DNA of 64,000 nt, from assembly GCA_947579605.1 (NCBI GenBank), contig OX388312.1:3038001-3102000 (forward strand). The letters are read 5' to 3'. The position numbers and the translations under genes were made by a program. The notes under the pieces were generated by a model. The model was not told the origin of the DNA and searched no databases. It saw nothing but the letters and a program-made list of their open reading frames with translations. The stretch comes from Athripsodes cinereus. Taxonomy: Eukaryota > Arthropoda > Insecta > Trichoptera > Leptoceridae. Positions 1-13,129 of the stretch are shown here, piece by piece; the first letter of the stretch is position 1, and each line of letters begins with the position of its first letter.

Positions 1-639
1 TTATAAGAGCTTTATTAGTATTGACAGACTTATAAGCTTTCGTTATAGGACTACTTTGCTAGTTGGGATATTATGTGGATACCTATTTAGTAACAATTGT
101 TAAAAATAGCCCGTTTAAAATTATTGCAGAAAATATAACAAAAACACATAATATTTATATGACCTGCTGGGCAATTTTCATATAATAAGTAATTCACATT
201 CATAGACAGTGTACTAGTATATAAAACGCTTAATTTTGATATGGTCAATATCCTGCTAAAACAGCCTAAATCTTAAAAAAGGGCAAGATACAACAAATTT
301 CTACTAAAAATGTAGGATCCTGCTAAATTTTGGCACCCTGATTGTGTGCTTAGTACTTTTGAAGCAAACTTTTGTTTAGTGAGTATCGCTTCTACTGCCC
401 CACGCTCCCACTGTTACATAATTTGTACTATTGGTAGGTACTTTTATTTGTTACCTTAAATCCTTCTAGGGATTGTAGAGATGATTATGTGAAAGTTGTG
501 AATTGTGATACATCAAAGCAAGGAACGTTAAAGGGGTTAAGAGAAATTGCAAGTGCGTTGGAGCAGTGGTTCCCAACCCCCAGGCCTCCCAAGAAAAAAT
601 AAATTATTTTCATTTCGTGGTGAAACTGTATTTTATTTT
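1..639. other. AT-rich non-coding sequence
   Basis: No supported gene. Positions 250-330 carry tcctgctaaa-type strings that recur at 9040-9330, hinting at an old dispersed repeat. A string cagtggttcccaac at 564 resembles ends of hAT-type elements, but no partner end was found. Confidence 0.5.
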
Positions 640-1842
640 GAAGACATAGTTATAGTTATTTATTTATAAAATTATAAAAATATTTTTTTTTTTTACAATT
701 TAAAATACAATATAAAATTAATCACAAACTTAAACTTATGTACTAGTCATTCCACCCCATTACGTGGGTCAGAATCTTTCCATTACATATTTCGCGCATC
801 TAAATTTAAAGGCTGCTAGTGTTCGAACTTCCTTGATTTCCACAGGGATTTCTCTGTAAAGTTTAATTCCTTTACAAAATAAACTATTTTCGGATTTTGT
901 AAGTCTTACCCTGGGAATCCGAAGTTCGTTCCTAGCCCTCGTTGGATAGTGATGTTTTTCTCTATTATAAGTCAAATTCTGTCCCAAGTAATGGGGCATC
1001 ATGCATTTAACAATTTTATGAATAAAAATGAAAGTGTTTAGATAAATCCTTTGTTTAATAGTCAGAAAGTTTAGTGTTTTTAAAATGTACCCTAGTTTTG
1101 TGAATTTATTAACCCCTAAAATAGCCCGCATTGCTTTGTTAATTATTATTTGAATCTCCTTTAAATCGGTTTCGTTATTTAAAAATAAAATGCTTGAACA
1201 GTAATTTACATGAGGTAATATTATTGAATTAAAAATTAACTTTCTGGTGTCTGGTTTTGTCTTCTTTTTAATTCTTAAAAAAAAGCCTACTTTATTGCTT
1301 ATTTTCTTTGTAATGGCCTTAAGGTTTGATTTGAAGCAAAGCTTTTGATCTATGATTACCCTCAAGTATTTAATTTCCTGAACAAAATCAATTGTGTCTC
1401 CATTTATGTTTAAATTTAGAACACTACTTTCCCCTCTTTGGCCCATTATCATACATTTAGTCTTTGAAGTATTTAATTTTAGTTTATTTTTATTAAACCA
1501 GTCCGCTACTATATTTAGCTCCGCTTGTATTGTGTACAAACCCTCATTTACACTATGGCTAACTATATAAATAAGTGTGTCGTCAGCAAATTATTTGATT
1601 TCACATTTTTTTAGATAAAGGACTATGTCATTCATATATAAAATAAATAACAAGGGACCTAAGACTGAACCTTGTGGCACTCCCAGTGATACCTCTAGTT
1701 CTTCTGATCTGAAATCTTCATACTTTGTTTGCTGCTTCCTTTCTTTCAGATAGTCTTCAAACCATTTACCCTCTATTCCTTGAATACCGAAACTTTTCAA
1801 CTTCATGATTAATCTCGCTCTGTCAATCGTTTCAAAAGACAT
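640..1842 (-). mobile_element. Non-LTR retrotransposon fragment: reverse transcriptase, one nonsense codon
   Basis: Two pieces in the same minus-strand frame, 1842-1594 and 1590-769, are separated only by a TAA at 1593-1591. The upstream piece has the RT motif GVPQGSVLGPLLFILYMNDI. Directly after the stop comes the catalytic FADD box. Then follow FNKNKLKLNTSKTKCMIMG and the C-terminal part. The 5' portion (endonuclease and ORF1) is missing, and similarity stops near 1842. AT-rich sequence to about 640 probably is its 3' untranslated part. It belongs to the broad CR1/Jockey-like group, and I cannot fix the clade. It is inactive. Confidence 0.85.
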
Positions 1843-2049
1843 GTTAAAATAAAATTAAATTAAAACTCTTCGATAATAACAACTACACATACCATGCTCC
1901 AATAAACAGATTTCACAGACTTGGTAATCTGGTGGGTGAAAGCACTGATATTTTTGCCGACAGTTTTCTAAAATACAAATCTGACATTATCAAATACTTG
2001 AGTGTACAAACTGACAATGGGTAGTCGAGGTTTATAGTTGCTTATTTAC
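1843..2049. other. Unassigned sequence between two retroelement fragments
   Basis: No coding or repeat structure recognised. It may be older element sequence. Confidence 0.4.
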
Positions 2050-2638
2050 GTTGATCTTCTCTGGTATTCTATGCCTCTAACTGGATATGTTCATGTGACT
2101 AATTGTTATTTTTTTTTGTGTGGCGAATTGCTCTTTTAACCACTTATGTTTTTATGCATCCTAAACTTATGTTTTTTAATTGATCTCTATTATTTGAAAT
2201 TTTTATATAAATTTTTTTATATCAATTTTTTATTAACTTATGAATTTAAACTAACTGACTTTTTACTATATTTAACAATTTTATACCACTTTGATTTCTC
2301 TTTGTAATGTCTTGACCAAATTTTTAACTTATGAATTTTAACTAATTGACTTTTTACTATATTTGACATTTATATACCTTTGATTTCTCTTTGTGATGTC
2401 TTTACCAATTTTTTTTTAACATTTTTGTATCTTTTTTATAATTATAACATGATTAATGTTATATTGTCTGTAAGACTTTCGTTTCTTTAGTCTAATTGTT
2501 TTGTGTCTTTTTTTGTAACAGATCTTTCCTTTGTTTACATGTTTTGTATGTATACAGAGGTTTAACATGTTAAAGGCTTTGGCCGTAAATATTTGTAAAT
2601 AAATAAATAAATAAATAATAAAAAAAAAATCTAAAATA
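2050..2638 (+). mobile_element. 3' untranslated tail of a LINE-type element
   Basis: A T-rich stretch with few other bases ends in a run of AAAT units and poly-A (2596-2630). This matches the way the Jockey-type element at 10590-12122 ends. It includes a two-copy direct repeat of about 90 bases (2233-2323 and 2324-2410). No coding part remains. Confidence 0.5.
2233..2410. repeat. Two-copy direct repeat, about 90 bases
   Basis: Both copies read ttaacttatgaattt, then gactttttactatattt, then tttgatttctctttgt and atgtct in the same order with a few substitutions. It is tandem duplication within a retroelement tail. Confidence 0.8.
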
Positions 2639-3390
2639 CAAGAAACCAAACCAAAACCAGAAAACAACCAAGAAATCATGCAAATCAAAACTAAAAATAC
2701 AAAATACATCTTAATTGACGAATTTTTACACATATTATATTGTTTAATCGGTTCGTATGCACTGAAGAGGTCAACCATTAGTGAACTATGATTGTTTTTT
2801 TTCTGCTTCTACCAGAATCACCATGGAAGATTTTTTGGTTTGCTCCGTTCCGAACTTTTATAGAAATGATTCCATACTGATGGCATTTTCGCAGGTGATA
2901 CAGCACTCGTAGTAATAAGAACTGATTGTGAAAAATATCAGAAAATACAAAAGTCGTAACAGTTTATTCCAGCAGATGGTCTCCTATAGCTATCCTTGTA
3001 CTTATTATTGCAGAGCCTAATAGCAACCATTATCGAACCGCCAAAATTGCTAAATCGCTCAACTAAATCAAATAAATAACTCTTGCATTCTCCAGCCAAA
3101 GGCAGGCAGTTGAAGAAACTCGCGATAAATTATTGTACCGATTAACAACAACTATATTATATTCATACAACACTCTAAATAACAATAATAATTAAAATAA
3201 CAATATACTTTGGACTTAACTGCACGGCGCTGAAAACTATTATTAAGAAATGTGAGATTCACACGAATCGAATTATGTAGGCATAAAGTGTCGAAACAAA
3301 TTTATAAGACACACGAAGGAATATTTAATTTAATTTTTAGGTGCATATTATAATTATTTTGTTTTATACATGATTTATTAAATAAACAAC
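2639..3390. other. AT-rich non-coding sequence
   Basis: No supported gene or clear repeat. It ends where the RTE fragment begins. Confidence 0.45.
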
Positions 3391-4107
3391 ATGAAAATAA
3401 ATAAAGAAAAAACAAAATGTATGGTCGTTGGAAAAGAGGAAGCGACTGCGAACATTGCCATAAATGGAGTGAGCATCAAACAAGTAAGTGAATTCGTGTA
3501 CCTGGGCAGCAGAATAAACCAGGATGGACGCTCCAAATCGGAAATTGTAAGCAGAATAAACCAGGCAAGGATTGCCTTTAACAAAAAATCAAAGATATTG
3601 GAATCCCCAAATATTGACTTAAGCGTAAGGAAGAACCTTACTAAAGCCTTTGTATGGAGCATTCTGCTTTATGGTTGTGAGACATGGACCATCAGCAAGA
3701 GTGAAAGCGGACGGTTGGCGGCCTTTGAGATGTGGTGCTACAGACGCATGCTCAAGATCCATTGGTCGGAGCACGTCGAAAATGAAGAAGTATTAACCAG
3801 GGTAGGCGAAAAAAGGCAACTCCTTAAGAGAATCAGCCAACAACGAGCTAACTGGATTGGCCACAACATCAGGCATCCAGGACTACTCATCGCCATCGCA
3901 GAGGGTAAGACCGAGGGGACAAATGGCAGAGGCCGACCAAGAGACGCATATATGGACCAACTGAAGAGAGACATGAACTGTGGCTCATACGTAGGGCTAA
4001 AAAGACTGGCTGAGAATAGAGACGAATGGAGAAGAAAAACCAAACTCGTTGCAGACCAATCCAGTGGATTGTAACTCATTATATATATTAAATAAAATTT
4101 CATTCAT
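3391..4107 (+). mobile_element. RTE-type retrotransposon fragment, C-terminal part of ORF
   Basis: A 227-residue open frame with a stop at 4072-4074. It contains the hallmarks of the RTE C-terminal region after the RT catalytic core: INKEKTKCMVVG, VSEFVYLGSRINQDG, LLYGCETWTISKSE, RRMLKIHWSEHV, RANWIGHNIRHPG and GRGRPRDAYMDQLKRDM. The RT catalytic box and the endonuclease are missing, so the element is 5'-truncated at about 3390. The ATG at 3391 is not a biological start. A short AT-rich tail follows. The open frame is undisrupted, so the insertion is probably fairly young. Confidence 0.9.
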
Positions 4108-4519
4108 ATGACATTAAATTCAGTAGTAAGGCACGTCACCTATGCTGAATCTCTTTTATCGTGTTTTATCGGGACTACTCGTTTTTACTGCGGTTATATT
4201 ATGGCAAAAGTTGAAATGCCCGAAGAAGTAAACTTTATAGGAGCACATTTCAAAGATTATACAAATTATACATATTATAATCATTGTCGCTATGTAAAAT
4301 CATTGGCTCATCATATTAATAATTAAATTTTTGTGCTAATAATAATTATTGTAATTGAGTATTTTTTTAATGCAATAAATAAATTAGGTTACAAGATCAA
4401 GTGAAAAATCTGATCACTAAATCGGACATAATATGTCATTCCATTACCACGGAATCAAACATTCTTCTCCGTTGGTTTTCAAGTGTGTCATGTAAGAAGC
4501 AGGTATTCATATATAATAT

Positions 4520-4690
4520 GACTTTTAAGACATTTAACATCTTCAGTTCAGCGATGAGGTATGCCAACCATCCTGAATGTCTTTACTTTTCACGAAGAGG
4601 ACAGCTTGCATGTTTGTCACGTGCAGTTGAACTGCTGGCTACCCCACGTATGGGAAATGTCGTGATGGTATGAATGAAAGGATGAATATT
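4520..4690 (+). repeat. Dispersed hairpin-repeat family, partial copy (plus)
   Basis: Shares with other copies the order: cagttcagcgatgaggtatg, ccatcctgaatgtc, gaggacagcttgcatgttt, ctggcta, and cgtgatggtatgaatga at the end. The hairpin end is missing. In this copy the consensus is open as a frame (MRYANHPECLYF). Confidence 0.75.
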
Positions 4691-5053
4691 CTTTTCTATT
4701 TTTTCATGAGGCCTTAATCTTGCTTGCATGTGATTCAGGGGTTGTTGGAAAGGGTAGGCAAAGATAATAGAATATCTTAAGTAGGTTTATGGAGATAGTA
4801 CGTAGGGCGAGTCTAAAATACTTATTTGGCTATATGTGTGACATAAGATTCTCAAGTTCACGTATTTCATTTGGAAAACTGCTTGCATGACAAGCTGCGG
4901 AGATGCGATGGAAGCAAGAAACGGGTACAAATAGATATTTCTGATATATTATACTTTTTGCCTACACCAAGGTAGTTGTACCAAGTCAATAAATAGACAA
5001 ATAAATTATATAAATCAAATGTTTTTGTGTTAACACTTTGGAAATTCATTATA

Positions 5054-5240
5054 ATTAAAATGAATTTAAAAAAACCGTATAATTTCCAAATTAAATTTAT
5101 TCACCTCAAACGTTTTCGCCAAGGCTTCTACTTGGCATCATCAGTCCTCCTGATGATGCCAAGTAGAAGCCTTGGCGAAAACGTTTGAGGTGAATAAATT
5201 TAATTTGGAAATTATACAGTGTTTTTAAATTCATTTTAAT
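5054..5240. repeat. Large near-perfect inverted repeat (90-base arms)
   Basis: Arm 5054-5143 and arm 5151-5240 are reverse complements with only a few mismatches around a 7-base centre (gtcctcc). The innermost part reads ttggcatcatca / tgatgatgccaa. The outer ends are attaaaatgaattt / aaattcattttaat. It is a foldback or MITE-like element. No coding sequence. Confidence 0.9.
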
Positions 5241-6869
5241 CAAATAAATTATGTTAAAATTGGCGCCACGTTGATATCGAAACTGACGACAGATTTCTCA
5301 CAAAATCACATCATATTTATTTATATACAAAAAGTATCTAATTTGTAAGTATAAAAACACATTTTATTGCACACCACATGACCATCAAAATAACAAAAGT
5401 CTCGAAAAGATTAAAAATTAATAAAATAACCATACAAATAACATTTCATAAATTATATGTTAAAATATTTTAGTGCGTTTAAATGTAGGTATGCATGTTT
5501 ATATAATTATCTGCCCAATTTTAATATAAAATACGTTTATCAGGCGAGAAACTTCGATATTTTTGCTCCCTGAAGAAATGTGCATGAATGGAGGTGTTTT
5601 TAGATAATGAAACTGTATGAATTTATCATTTATTTTTCTACTATTATGTTGTGTGTTGCACTTGTTTTTGCACCCGAAAGAAATCACTTGTCTCAGTATA
5701 ATCTAAGATATTTAAATCTCCTATGAAGGTTTACTAAAGGAGGCACATTAATATGAAGGCTCTCCTCAAAAAAGTGATATTTCTAACCCAAAAAATAAAC
5801 TAGTCATGTTTAATCTTCAATGCTAGTTACAATAATAATAATGTCCACACACAACACACAGGTGTCGATAATGAGGAAAACATGGAGAAAAATAAAATTA
5901 TGTATTACCTAGGTAGTTATCTATTTCCTAATTATTCAATGGCTATGTAAAAATAAGCTGTCTGATAATAACAATATTATTTATTTATTATTAAATATCG
6001 TACTATATAAATTGTTGGCCATGAAAAATTATACATCTTTTGGATAACGACTGTATGATTTTGTAACAGACATTTAAAGATTATCACTTACTTTTATTAT
6101 AAAATTAGAAAATCATTAAAAGATTTGGCATCACGATAGATAGTCACACAATACCTATACAGCACACGTTCCAAGCTGAAAGATGGAGCGCCATTTATTC
6201 CTGTCTTTGAATATACTTTTCGCTTCCGTCACTCGATCATACATTCATACACTCCCTCTACTCTCCTACTCAATGTGAACAACACCTGTGCATCCTGTAA
6301 GTCTCTATCTATTCATACTCCTGCTCCATTCTGTAGGATCTAGTTTGTATTATGATATTGAAATTTAATCCTCGGACAACCACGTCTCCGAGCACCATTC
6401 GTCTCAGCAATTTAACGTAGTTCGAGACATACCTACTTTCCGATAAATAGCTCTCAAATAAGCCAGTATTTTTCAAATAGTTTAGGCTCTTTCGCAAAGA
6501 TACCCGCTATCTCAAATTAGCTTACGAGATATTGCTATCGTAAAATAAAAACCAAGTAGCCTCCTCATAATAATAATATGTCAAGGTTATCAAAGACAAT
6601 AAAACGTAAATACATCAACATTGTGTATACAGTATAACTACAATATTTCTGTGATCACAAATTGGTAGGTAGTAGTAGGTAAACACATGTATTGTCCATT
6701 TTTAAATATAACTATAAGATATATATGTCATAGGATTTATACGAATTCTTTCACACATTTCAACAATAAAAATTGAACACTATGTAATAAGTACAACCAA
6801 TAAGTATGGCATCACAGAGATTCACATTAAATTAAGATTTTTTTTTGGAAGTACCTATATATGATATCA
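5241..6869. other. AT-rich non-coding sequence
   Basis: No supported gene. A slightly GC-richer patch at 6160-6500 has a 62-codon minus-strand frame of no recognisable family. It may be an old element. Confidence 0.4.
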
Positions 6870-7028
6870 TCCCGTGGAGCCCTTGCTAAAGAATAGGTCT
6901 ATCACTTTCTTGAGTAAGTATTCTAGTGTCCTATATAACGCAGGTGTTCGTGAAACCTCACATAAAAGACGATTAACATTTACTATTCAGCGATAAGGCG
7001 TGACACCCATTCTGACCAACAGGGACTT
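6870..7028 (+). repeat. Dispersed hairpin-repeat family, diverged copy (plus)
   Basis: Begins cccgtggagcccttgctaaa at the hairpin end. It then has gtgtcctatataacgcaggtgttcg and tattcagcgataaggc with cccattctga, in family order. The hairpin stem is eroded. Confidence 0.6.
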
Positions 7029-7765
7029 CTAACTAACCATGTAATAATAACTTCGCCATTTGACGCTACTCTGCCAGAAACCTGCCTTCTCTACTGAGAG
7101 TATCTCTACGCTAATTGTGTCACCTCTTCCAACGACATTACCAGCGCTCTGATGTCGTAGTCATAGGAACGAAGTATTTTGAAAGAGCGACGTCCAGGCC
7201 ATTGAAAGAACATGGGCTGTACGAACACCCGATTAATACACGAAAATTGCAAAATGTACAGTATTGTATCAGCTACGCTTTGCACTCGTCAGAAAAATGT
7301 ACAACAATAATTAACGTAACTTTATTTTATACATTACTAAACACTTGTCAAACAAAAAGCAATATGTATAATTATGTACAATAGGCAAGCAATGTCAATG
7401 ACCAAGTACATGTTGTATAGTATGAATTGTATATACAGGTCGCGTTTGCCGTTTTCATTATCATCGGAAAATTGCAACACATACAGAACTATGCCTTCAT
7501 ACATTTGTACGAACTAATAATGTTTTTAAAGAGGAGTTGAAATAATACAGATAAGAAGTTTAAATTCATCTATTATGGAAAACAATAGGTGTGACTAATG
7601 AACCGATCATTTATTGTAGAGACGCTTCTAAATTTTGTAATTAGTTTTCGATAAATTACTCGTGTAATCGAGCGATTTTTGCAGAAAGAGTTGATGCTCA
7701 AAACCAAAAAGTTTATAATATATTTAATATTGGTGCACAAGTAGTGAAATTCCATAATTTGATCA

Positions 7766-7920
7766 ATTGAAACGAGCGTTTTGTTTTACTATCGATTAAA
7801 CAACGCGAAAGAGACGTCTTTCGACTTCTGAGAAGATTCAAAGATTTATAATGACCTCCAAGTTGAAAGACGTCTCTCTAACTAGTTTAATCTACAGTAG
7901 AACGAAACGCTCGTTTCAAT
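7766..7920. repeat. Inverted repeat, foldback family with AGAGACGTCTTT core (copy 1)
   Basis: Arms 7766-7827 and 7860-7920 pair over about 61 bases with scattered mismatches. The ends read attgaaacgagcgtt / aacgctcgtttcaat and the inner ends agagacgtcttt / aaagacgtctct. It shares ends and inner core with the element at 17690-17841. Confidence 0.85.
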
Positions 7921-7942
7921 TTATCCAATTTTAAGTAATTTA

Positions 7943-7974
7943 TATTTATTTATTTATTTATTTATTTATTTATT
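7943..7974. repeat. (ATTT)n microsatellite
   Basis: About eight ATTT units followed by LINE-tail-like sequence. It is probably the 3' end of a minus-oriented retroelement reaching to about 8500. Confidence 0.7.
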
Positions 7975-10589
7975 CATCATAAACGGCACATTAGCCATTG
8001 ACAATAAAGGTTTACAAATTAATATCGTTCACATAATAATATAACCAAGTATACATACAAAACCAAAATATAAAAACATTAACACAGTGGAAGTAAACAA
8101 AATCAAAACATATCAAAAATCCATTAGTTGATTACAAAGATGATGTACGAGTACCTACGCAAATATTAAAAAAATAAAAACTGTTACAAGTATAGGTAAA
8201 TAAAACCAATACATACACATCATTCTATTTGCTATAGATTAAAATGTCCATAATTTCATTAACATCTGGGCTAATGGTTCTCCATTTTTTTTTAAATAAG
8301 TAGGTGCGTTTGAGGATGATCTGATCCTCAACTCTATGAGCAAAAAAAAAACGATTAAATTATTACACCTGAACTATTTGCAATAAAAGAGAATTTTTAG
8401 TTTTTTTAGTAATGTGGGATATTAAGAAAAAAAAATATGAAAATTCATGTACAAATCTATGGAAATGAACTACGTTAGTCTACTTATTAAGGCGAGTTGA
8501 CGTCCTTACGACGCTTTTTGGGGGTCCCTTGCAAGAGAGCAAATATATCAAATTGTAAAGAAATAGAACATTTTAATACAAAACTTTGGCACTTTTTTTT
8601 AAATTTCTGTACAAAAACGAAAAGTGAATTTTCTAAAACTGATAAACCAAATGAATAATAAAAAAAAACTGGGAATTTCGGCCCCGAAAAGCTAGGACCG
8701 GTACTGCTCAACCTACGGCGATAATTGAGATTTATTACTGCCGAAATCAACTATGGTATTGTTTCGTAACTTGCCCTTAATTTTATAAGCGTCGCGTCGT
8801 CCTATATGACCTAAATTTCTTTTATGTAAAAGAATGAATGGTAAAATGTAAGTTAAGCACATACTGAGAATGTTAATGTGTTGTTTGTTTGTAATAACTA
8901 CTTACTACACATCATTTAAATGCAACGAGCAAGTAATTTTACTCTTGCTCTTTGTGTACATGTAAACACGCTTTTAAAACAAACAGGACATTGTACTGAA
9001 CCCTATAGAAAGATTATTCGGGATGACAAGATTGAAATTTAGAATCCTGCTAAATACATGACCAAAACCTGCTAAGTTTATTTAAAAAAAAACATAATAG
9101 ATCTCCACATACACGTAATTATTCCCTAATTACAATTGCAAATTATTGAAGAAAAAATATAATTTTAGTGATTAATAATTTATTTTATTTTATGTGTAAT
9201 CCACATTTAGATAGGTATCAAATTAAGACCAATTATATAAAATAACAGATTTTGCTGTAAAAACCTGAAATAGGTACCCTCAAAAGGATATTTTTGTAAA
9301 TCCTGCAAAAAACTGAAATCCTGCTGAAATTCGTCTTCCGGAGAATGAAGTAGTAAGCAATAAATTGCTTATGTACAATAACTCAATATACATACTTGAA
9401 ATAATAGCTATTTTAATTTTTAAAACACAACGATACCTTTGTTTCAGGGCTCACAATCAAAGACATTGTATGTCGAATAATTAATCCAACTGCAGTTTAC
9501 TTTATCAGATATAAAACACTGTATAAAAAATCACAACAATCAACACTCGAATCGATCAAAGAACACAAAACTTATCACTACTGTCAAAAATGCACATTTT
9601 TTAAGTGTACCTTTACATTTTCGCACATGCTGCTTTGTAAAAACAAAACACATAATATTCAAAGAATATCAAAATACTTCAATAATTTTAGATAAAAACA
9701 AAACTATCATGCATTATCATATCTGTCAAAAATTTTAAATTGCATTCTAATTAATTTTAAACTTTTGCACGCGCGCCCGCGTTAGATTTCAAAACTATCC
9801 CTTTTTGAAATTCGAAAGAACGTCAATAGTGTTGCCAGAAGTACCTAAGTGACATTGACACAGAAAATTGCACTTGATATCGCATAATAAAACAACCACA
9901 GCTTTACAATCGTGAATAATTGTTTTATTCGTTTTTCTTTTACATTTTTTTTTATTCGATCGGATGACTACTCATTATTATTCGATGACACTTCTATTCG
10001 TTAAACTTAAAAATAAACAGGTCATATTAATGTTGCTACTTGAAATAATTACTTTGTCCGACATCGCAATACTATTATACTACGTTTCAAAATAGAGTGC
10101 CTGCGTAATTATTTTCTCCATCTGAATAAACTGGAGTCGTTGTATTGTATAATTATTTACTCGGGTGAGAGTACCGCGGCGCGTCCATCCGCTCAAGCAA
10201 ACAGCTCATACGATACTGAAACGGTATACCTACGTACATAGATGTAGGTACATAACAATATTTTACAATTTAGCTATGTACATTATATCTACACATACAG
10301 ATTATACTTACTGAAATTAATGAATGATAGCTATTTCATTATCATATATTGTATTTTACAGTATTTCAGAGTTAACCAAACTATTTCGGTGGCCGAATGA
10401 TAAAAAGATCCAACTACTGATTTTTTTAAATTTTTTTATGACAACACGAATAATTAACAATTTTACCTAATACGTACTTGTTTAACATAATTATATTATT
10501 ACACACTTTTTAAGTGTTCTATTCTATTAATTGGACATGATTTTCAAGAAAAGTGACAATATCCTGAAGAAATTGAGGTTATTAAGCCA
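7975..10589. other. AT-rich sequence with old repeats, no supported gene
   Basis: Positions 9040-9330 have tcctgctaaa-type strings also seen at 250-330. A GC-rich spot at 9760-9785 (cacgcgcgcccgcg) and another at 10155-10205 stand out but have no linked coding sequence. A short minus-strand frame ending in PKKRRKDVNSP (8510-8487) was judged unsupported. Confidence 0.4.
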
Positions 10590-12122
10590 TTTCAAGAAAA
10601 CGTGTCTGATAATCCATTTACTAGGGCAAAGCAACCTATCGCATTCTCCTATACCATTGATGCGGAAACTTTGTCGCGACGTGAAGATGTACGTGACTTG
10701 GGAGTGATTCTGGACTCCAAGATGCTTTATAAATCGCACATTGACTCTATAATTGATAGAGCTCAGAGGATGTTAGGCTTTATTTTGCGGATTACTAAGC
10801 CATTTAGGTCACCGTTCACATATAAAGTGCTTTACTATGCGTTTGTGCGTAATTTGTTGGAATTCTCTGTGGTGGTCTGGAATCCTCAATATATAACATA
10901 TATTGATAGAATAGAGAGCGTTCAGAGGAAGTTTGTGAGACATCTCAGTTTTTTAAAGGGCAGATATTTTGAAAGCTATCGTCTGGCTCTTGGATTTCAT
11001 GAGATGTCCTCGCTTGAGAACAGAAGAACCCAGATTGATATGTTTTTCCTTTATAAAATTATTTCTGGTGAGGTTGACTCCGCGTCTTTGTTGGAGGGAC
11101 TCTGTTTCAATTGTCCATCGCGTAGTACTCGAACTAGTTATCTCTTTAGGTTGCCCCCGTGTGTCACTAATTACATGCAAGGTACTTTTCTTCAACGCAG
11201 TTGTACCTTGTATAATTCGTTCTTCAGAGGTTTAGACATTTTCCATATGAATAAAAACCAATTCAGGACAGGTGTAGTGCAACTACTGAGAACATCACAG
11301 CATCCTTGATGGGTGAAATTTTGCCTTATGTGCTTTATGCCGACTCTGCCTACTGCCTACTTACTTCTATTAATCAATTTTCTTCTGTTTCGATTCCACT
11401 TATTTCTAACTATGTATATTTTGTTTTGCTGAATTGTCTGCCACACAGCTTCATTGTTTTATTGTATTATTTTTGATTATATTATTGATTTGTTGATTTA
11501 GTTATTTATTATTATATCATATTATTTTGAATTTATTATTTTACATGTTAATCTTATAACTTATCGTAAATTTTTATTGTACTTTGATTTTATTATTTGT
11601 TTGGCTAGTTTTTCTTTATTTTAAATATTATTGTTTAGATTCGTTATTTAATTTCTTGATTTTGTTTTAATTCATTGTTGTATTACATTATTTTTAATCT
11701 TCTTGATTGATTTGTTGATTTTATAACTAATTGCTATAATTAATTTTTTAATTAAAATAATGATAACTTTTAAGTCTTCTTAATTGATTTGTTGAATTTA
11801 TATTTATTATTGTATTTTACTTTTTTTAATTATTTGAATTGATTTTTAACTTTATCATCTGTTATTGTATTATATTGTTTTCTTACTTTGTTGTTTGATT
11901 TGCTGGTTGTTTTTTATTTTATTGTTTTTTGATAATTCTATTAGGTTGTACCTACTGTTGTAAAGTATTTCCTTGTTTTGGTGTCATCGAATTTTATACT
12001 GTGGTAATACAGGGGGACTCTTGTGGTCTATATCGTGTGTAATATTGATTTTTGTAATGTTTACTGTGCTGACTGTTTGTCCCTTGAAAGATGTTAAAAA
12101 TAAAAATAAAATAAAATAAATA
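10590..12122 (+). mobile_element. Jockey-like non-LTR element, 5'-truncated, with full 3' tail
   Basis: Coding part 10602-11309 is the region just after the RT catalytic core: FTRAKQPIAFSYTIDAETL, VRDLGVILDSKM, then VLYYAFVRNLLEFSVVVWNP, RIESVQRKFVRHL and a Cys-poor C-terminus ending RTSQHP. The first codon is GTG, and the frame just upstream seems shifted by one base, so 10602 is not a true start. The 3' region 11310-12122 is dominated by ttgatttgttgattt-type strings and ends in an A-rich tail (aaaaataaaaataaaataaa). The catalytic box and endonuclease are absent, so it is inactive. Confidence 0.85.
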
Positions 12123-12314
12123 ACTTTATTTCCGAAAATACATCATACTGAGCATGCACTGTACACAATACTTAAGCTATTCATAAAAATCACTGCATAT
12201 GTTTATTTAGATTTGCTTAATGAAAGTACCTAGATGGTAAGATACGAATAAGTTGAAAAAATCTAAGTATTAAAAACGTATGTTATTGAGTGATATTACT
12301 ACTAGCACTACTAT

Positions 12315-12452
12315 ACAATCACGGCATAATCCATAACTGGAATAAATAGCCACCAGACCAACTGCGTGTAATAAACTTGCAAGCAGTCCTCTCCGTGCCA
12401 ACAAAAAATAAGCCATTCAGGATGGCTGGCAAACCTAAACGCTAAATTTACG
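12315..12452 (-). repeat. Dispersed hairpin-repeat family, partial copy (minus)
   Basis: Reads atcacggcataatcc, ccagaccaactgcgtgtaat, cagtcctctccgtgcc and cattcaggatggctggc, which is the reverse orientation of the copies at 4520 and 34432. It is truncated before the hairpin end. Confidence 0.75.
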
Positions 12453-13129
12453 GCGTAAAATGTGTATTAATATTTTTTGCATCAAAATTTATCATACGAG
12501 GAGCATAATAATAAAATATTACACAATGAATTTATAACATTTAAATTCATTATATTTTGTTCTAATACGCTATGCGACTACATTTCAGGAGATATATCTT
12601 TTAATGATTCGGTAACCGCACCACTTCATAGATTACTAATAAGGTATATATGTTAGGTACCTACGTTCATAATTCAGTCGGTAGGTACCCAAGTTGATTA
12701 AATAAGATTATCGGTCGGAACTACATATAAGTTTAAACTATTTACAACATTACTGATACTACATAATAACATACACATAATATCATCATTCTGTTTGCTC
12801 AGCAGATTACATATAATTACCAAGACTCTAAATAATATTGATTAGATAATATCTAAGACTTGTAATACCCCACTAGGTACAATTAGTAAAAGAATACCCC
12901 TAAAATTGATAATTATTCGGCGATAATGATATTAAAGTTTGCAACTGTGAGAAAGATAATTATCTTGTAATACGTAATTACGTAATACATACTATTGATT
13001 ATCGATTCAGACGGTGAAATATACCAATTTTTATTACATAAAAAGTATCCTGCCACAGTTCAGTTCAAACAAAATAATAAATAAATACATCAAATTTCTA
13101 GTAAAATATATGATTAGGTGCTTTTGTTT
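12453..13129. other. AT-rich non-coding sequence
   Basis: No supported gene or repeat unit. Confidence 0.4.

Noticed and set aside
564..600. cagtggttcccaac, and a similar cagtggtttccgaa at 40631, as hAT-type transposon ends
   Set aside because: No matching opposite end, 8-base target duplication or transposase remnant found near either site.
8487..8750. Minus-strand frame ending GTPKKRRKDVNSP with a possible acceptor before it
   Set aside because: The rest of the frame is low-complexity and AT-driven, no upstream exon or polyadenylation signal fits, and the surroundings look like old repeat DNA.
250..9335. tcctgctaaa-type strings at 250-330 and 9040-9330 as a repeat family
   Set aside because: Similar short strings occur in both places but no longer alignment could be made by eye, so only mentioned, not called.
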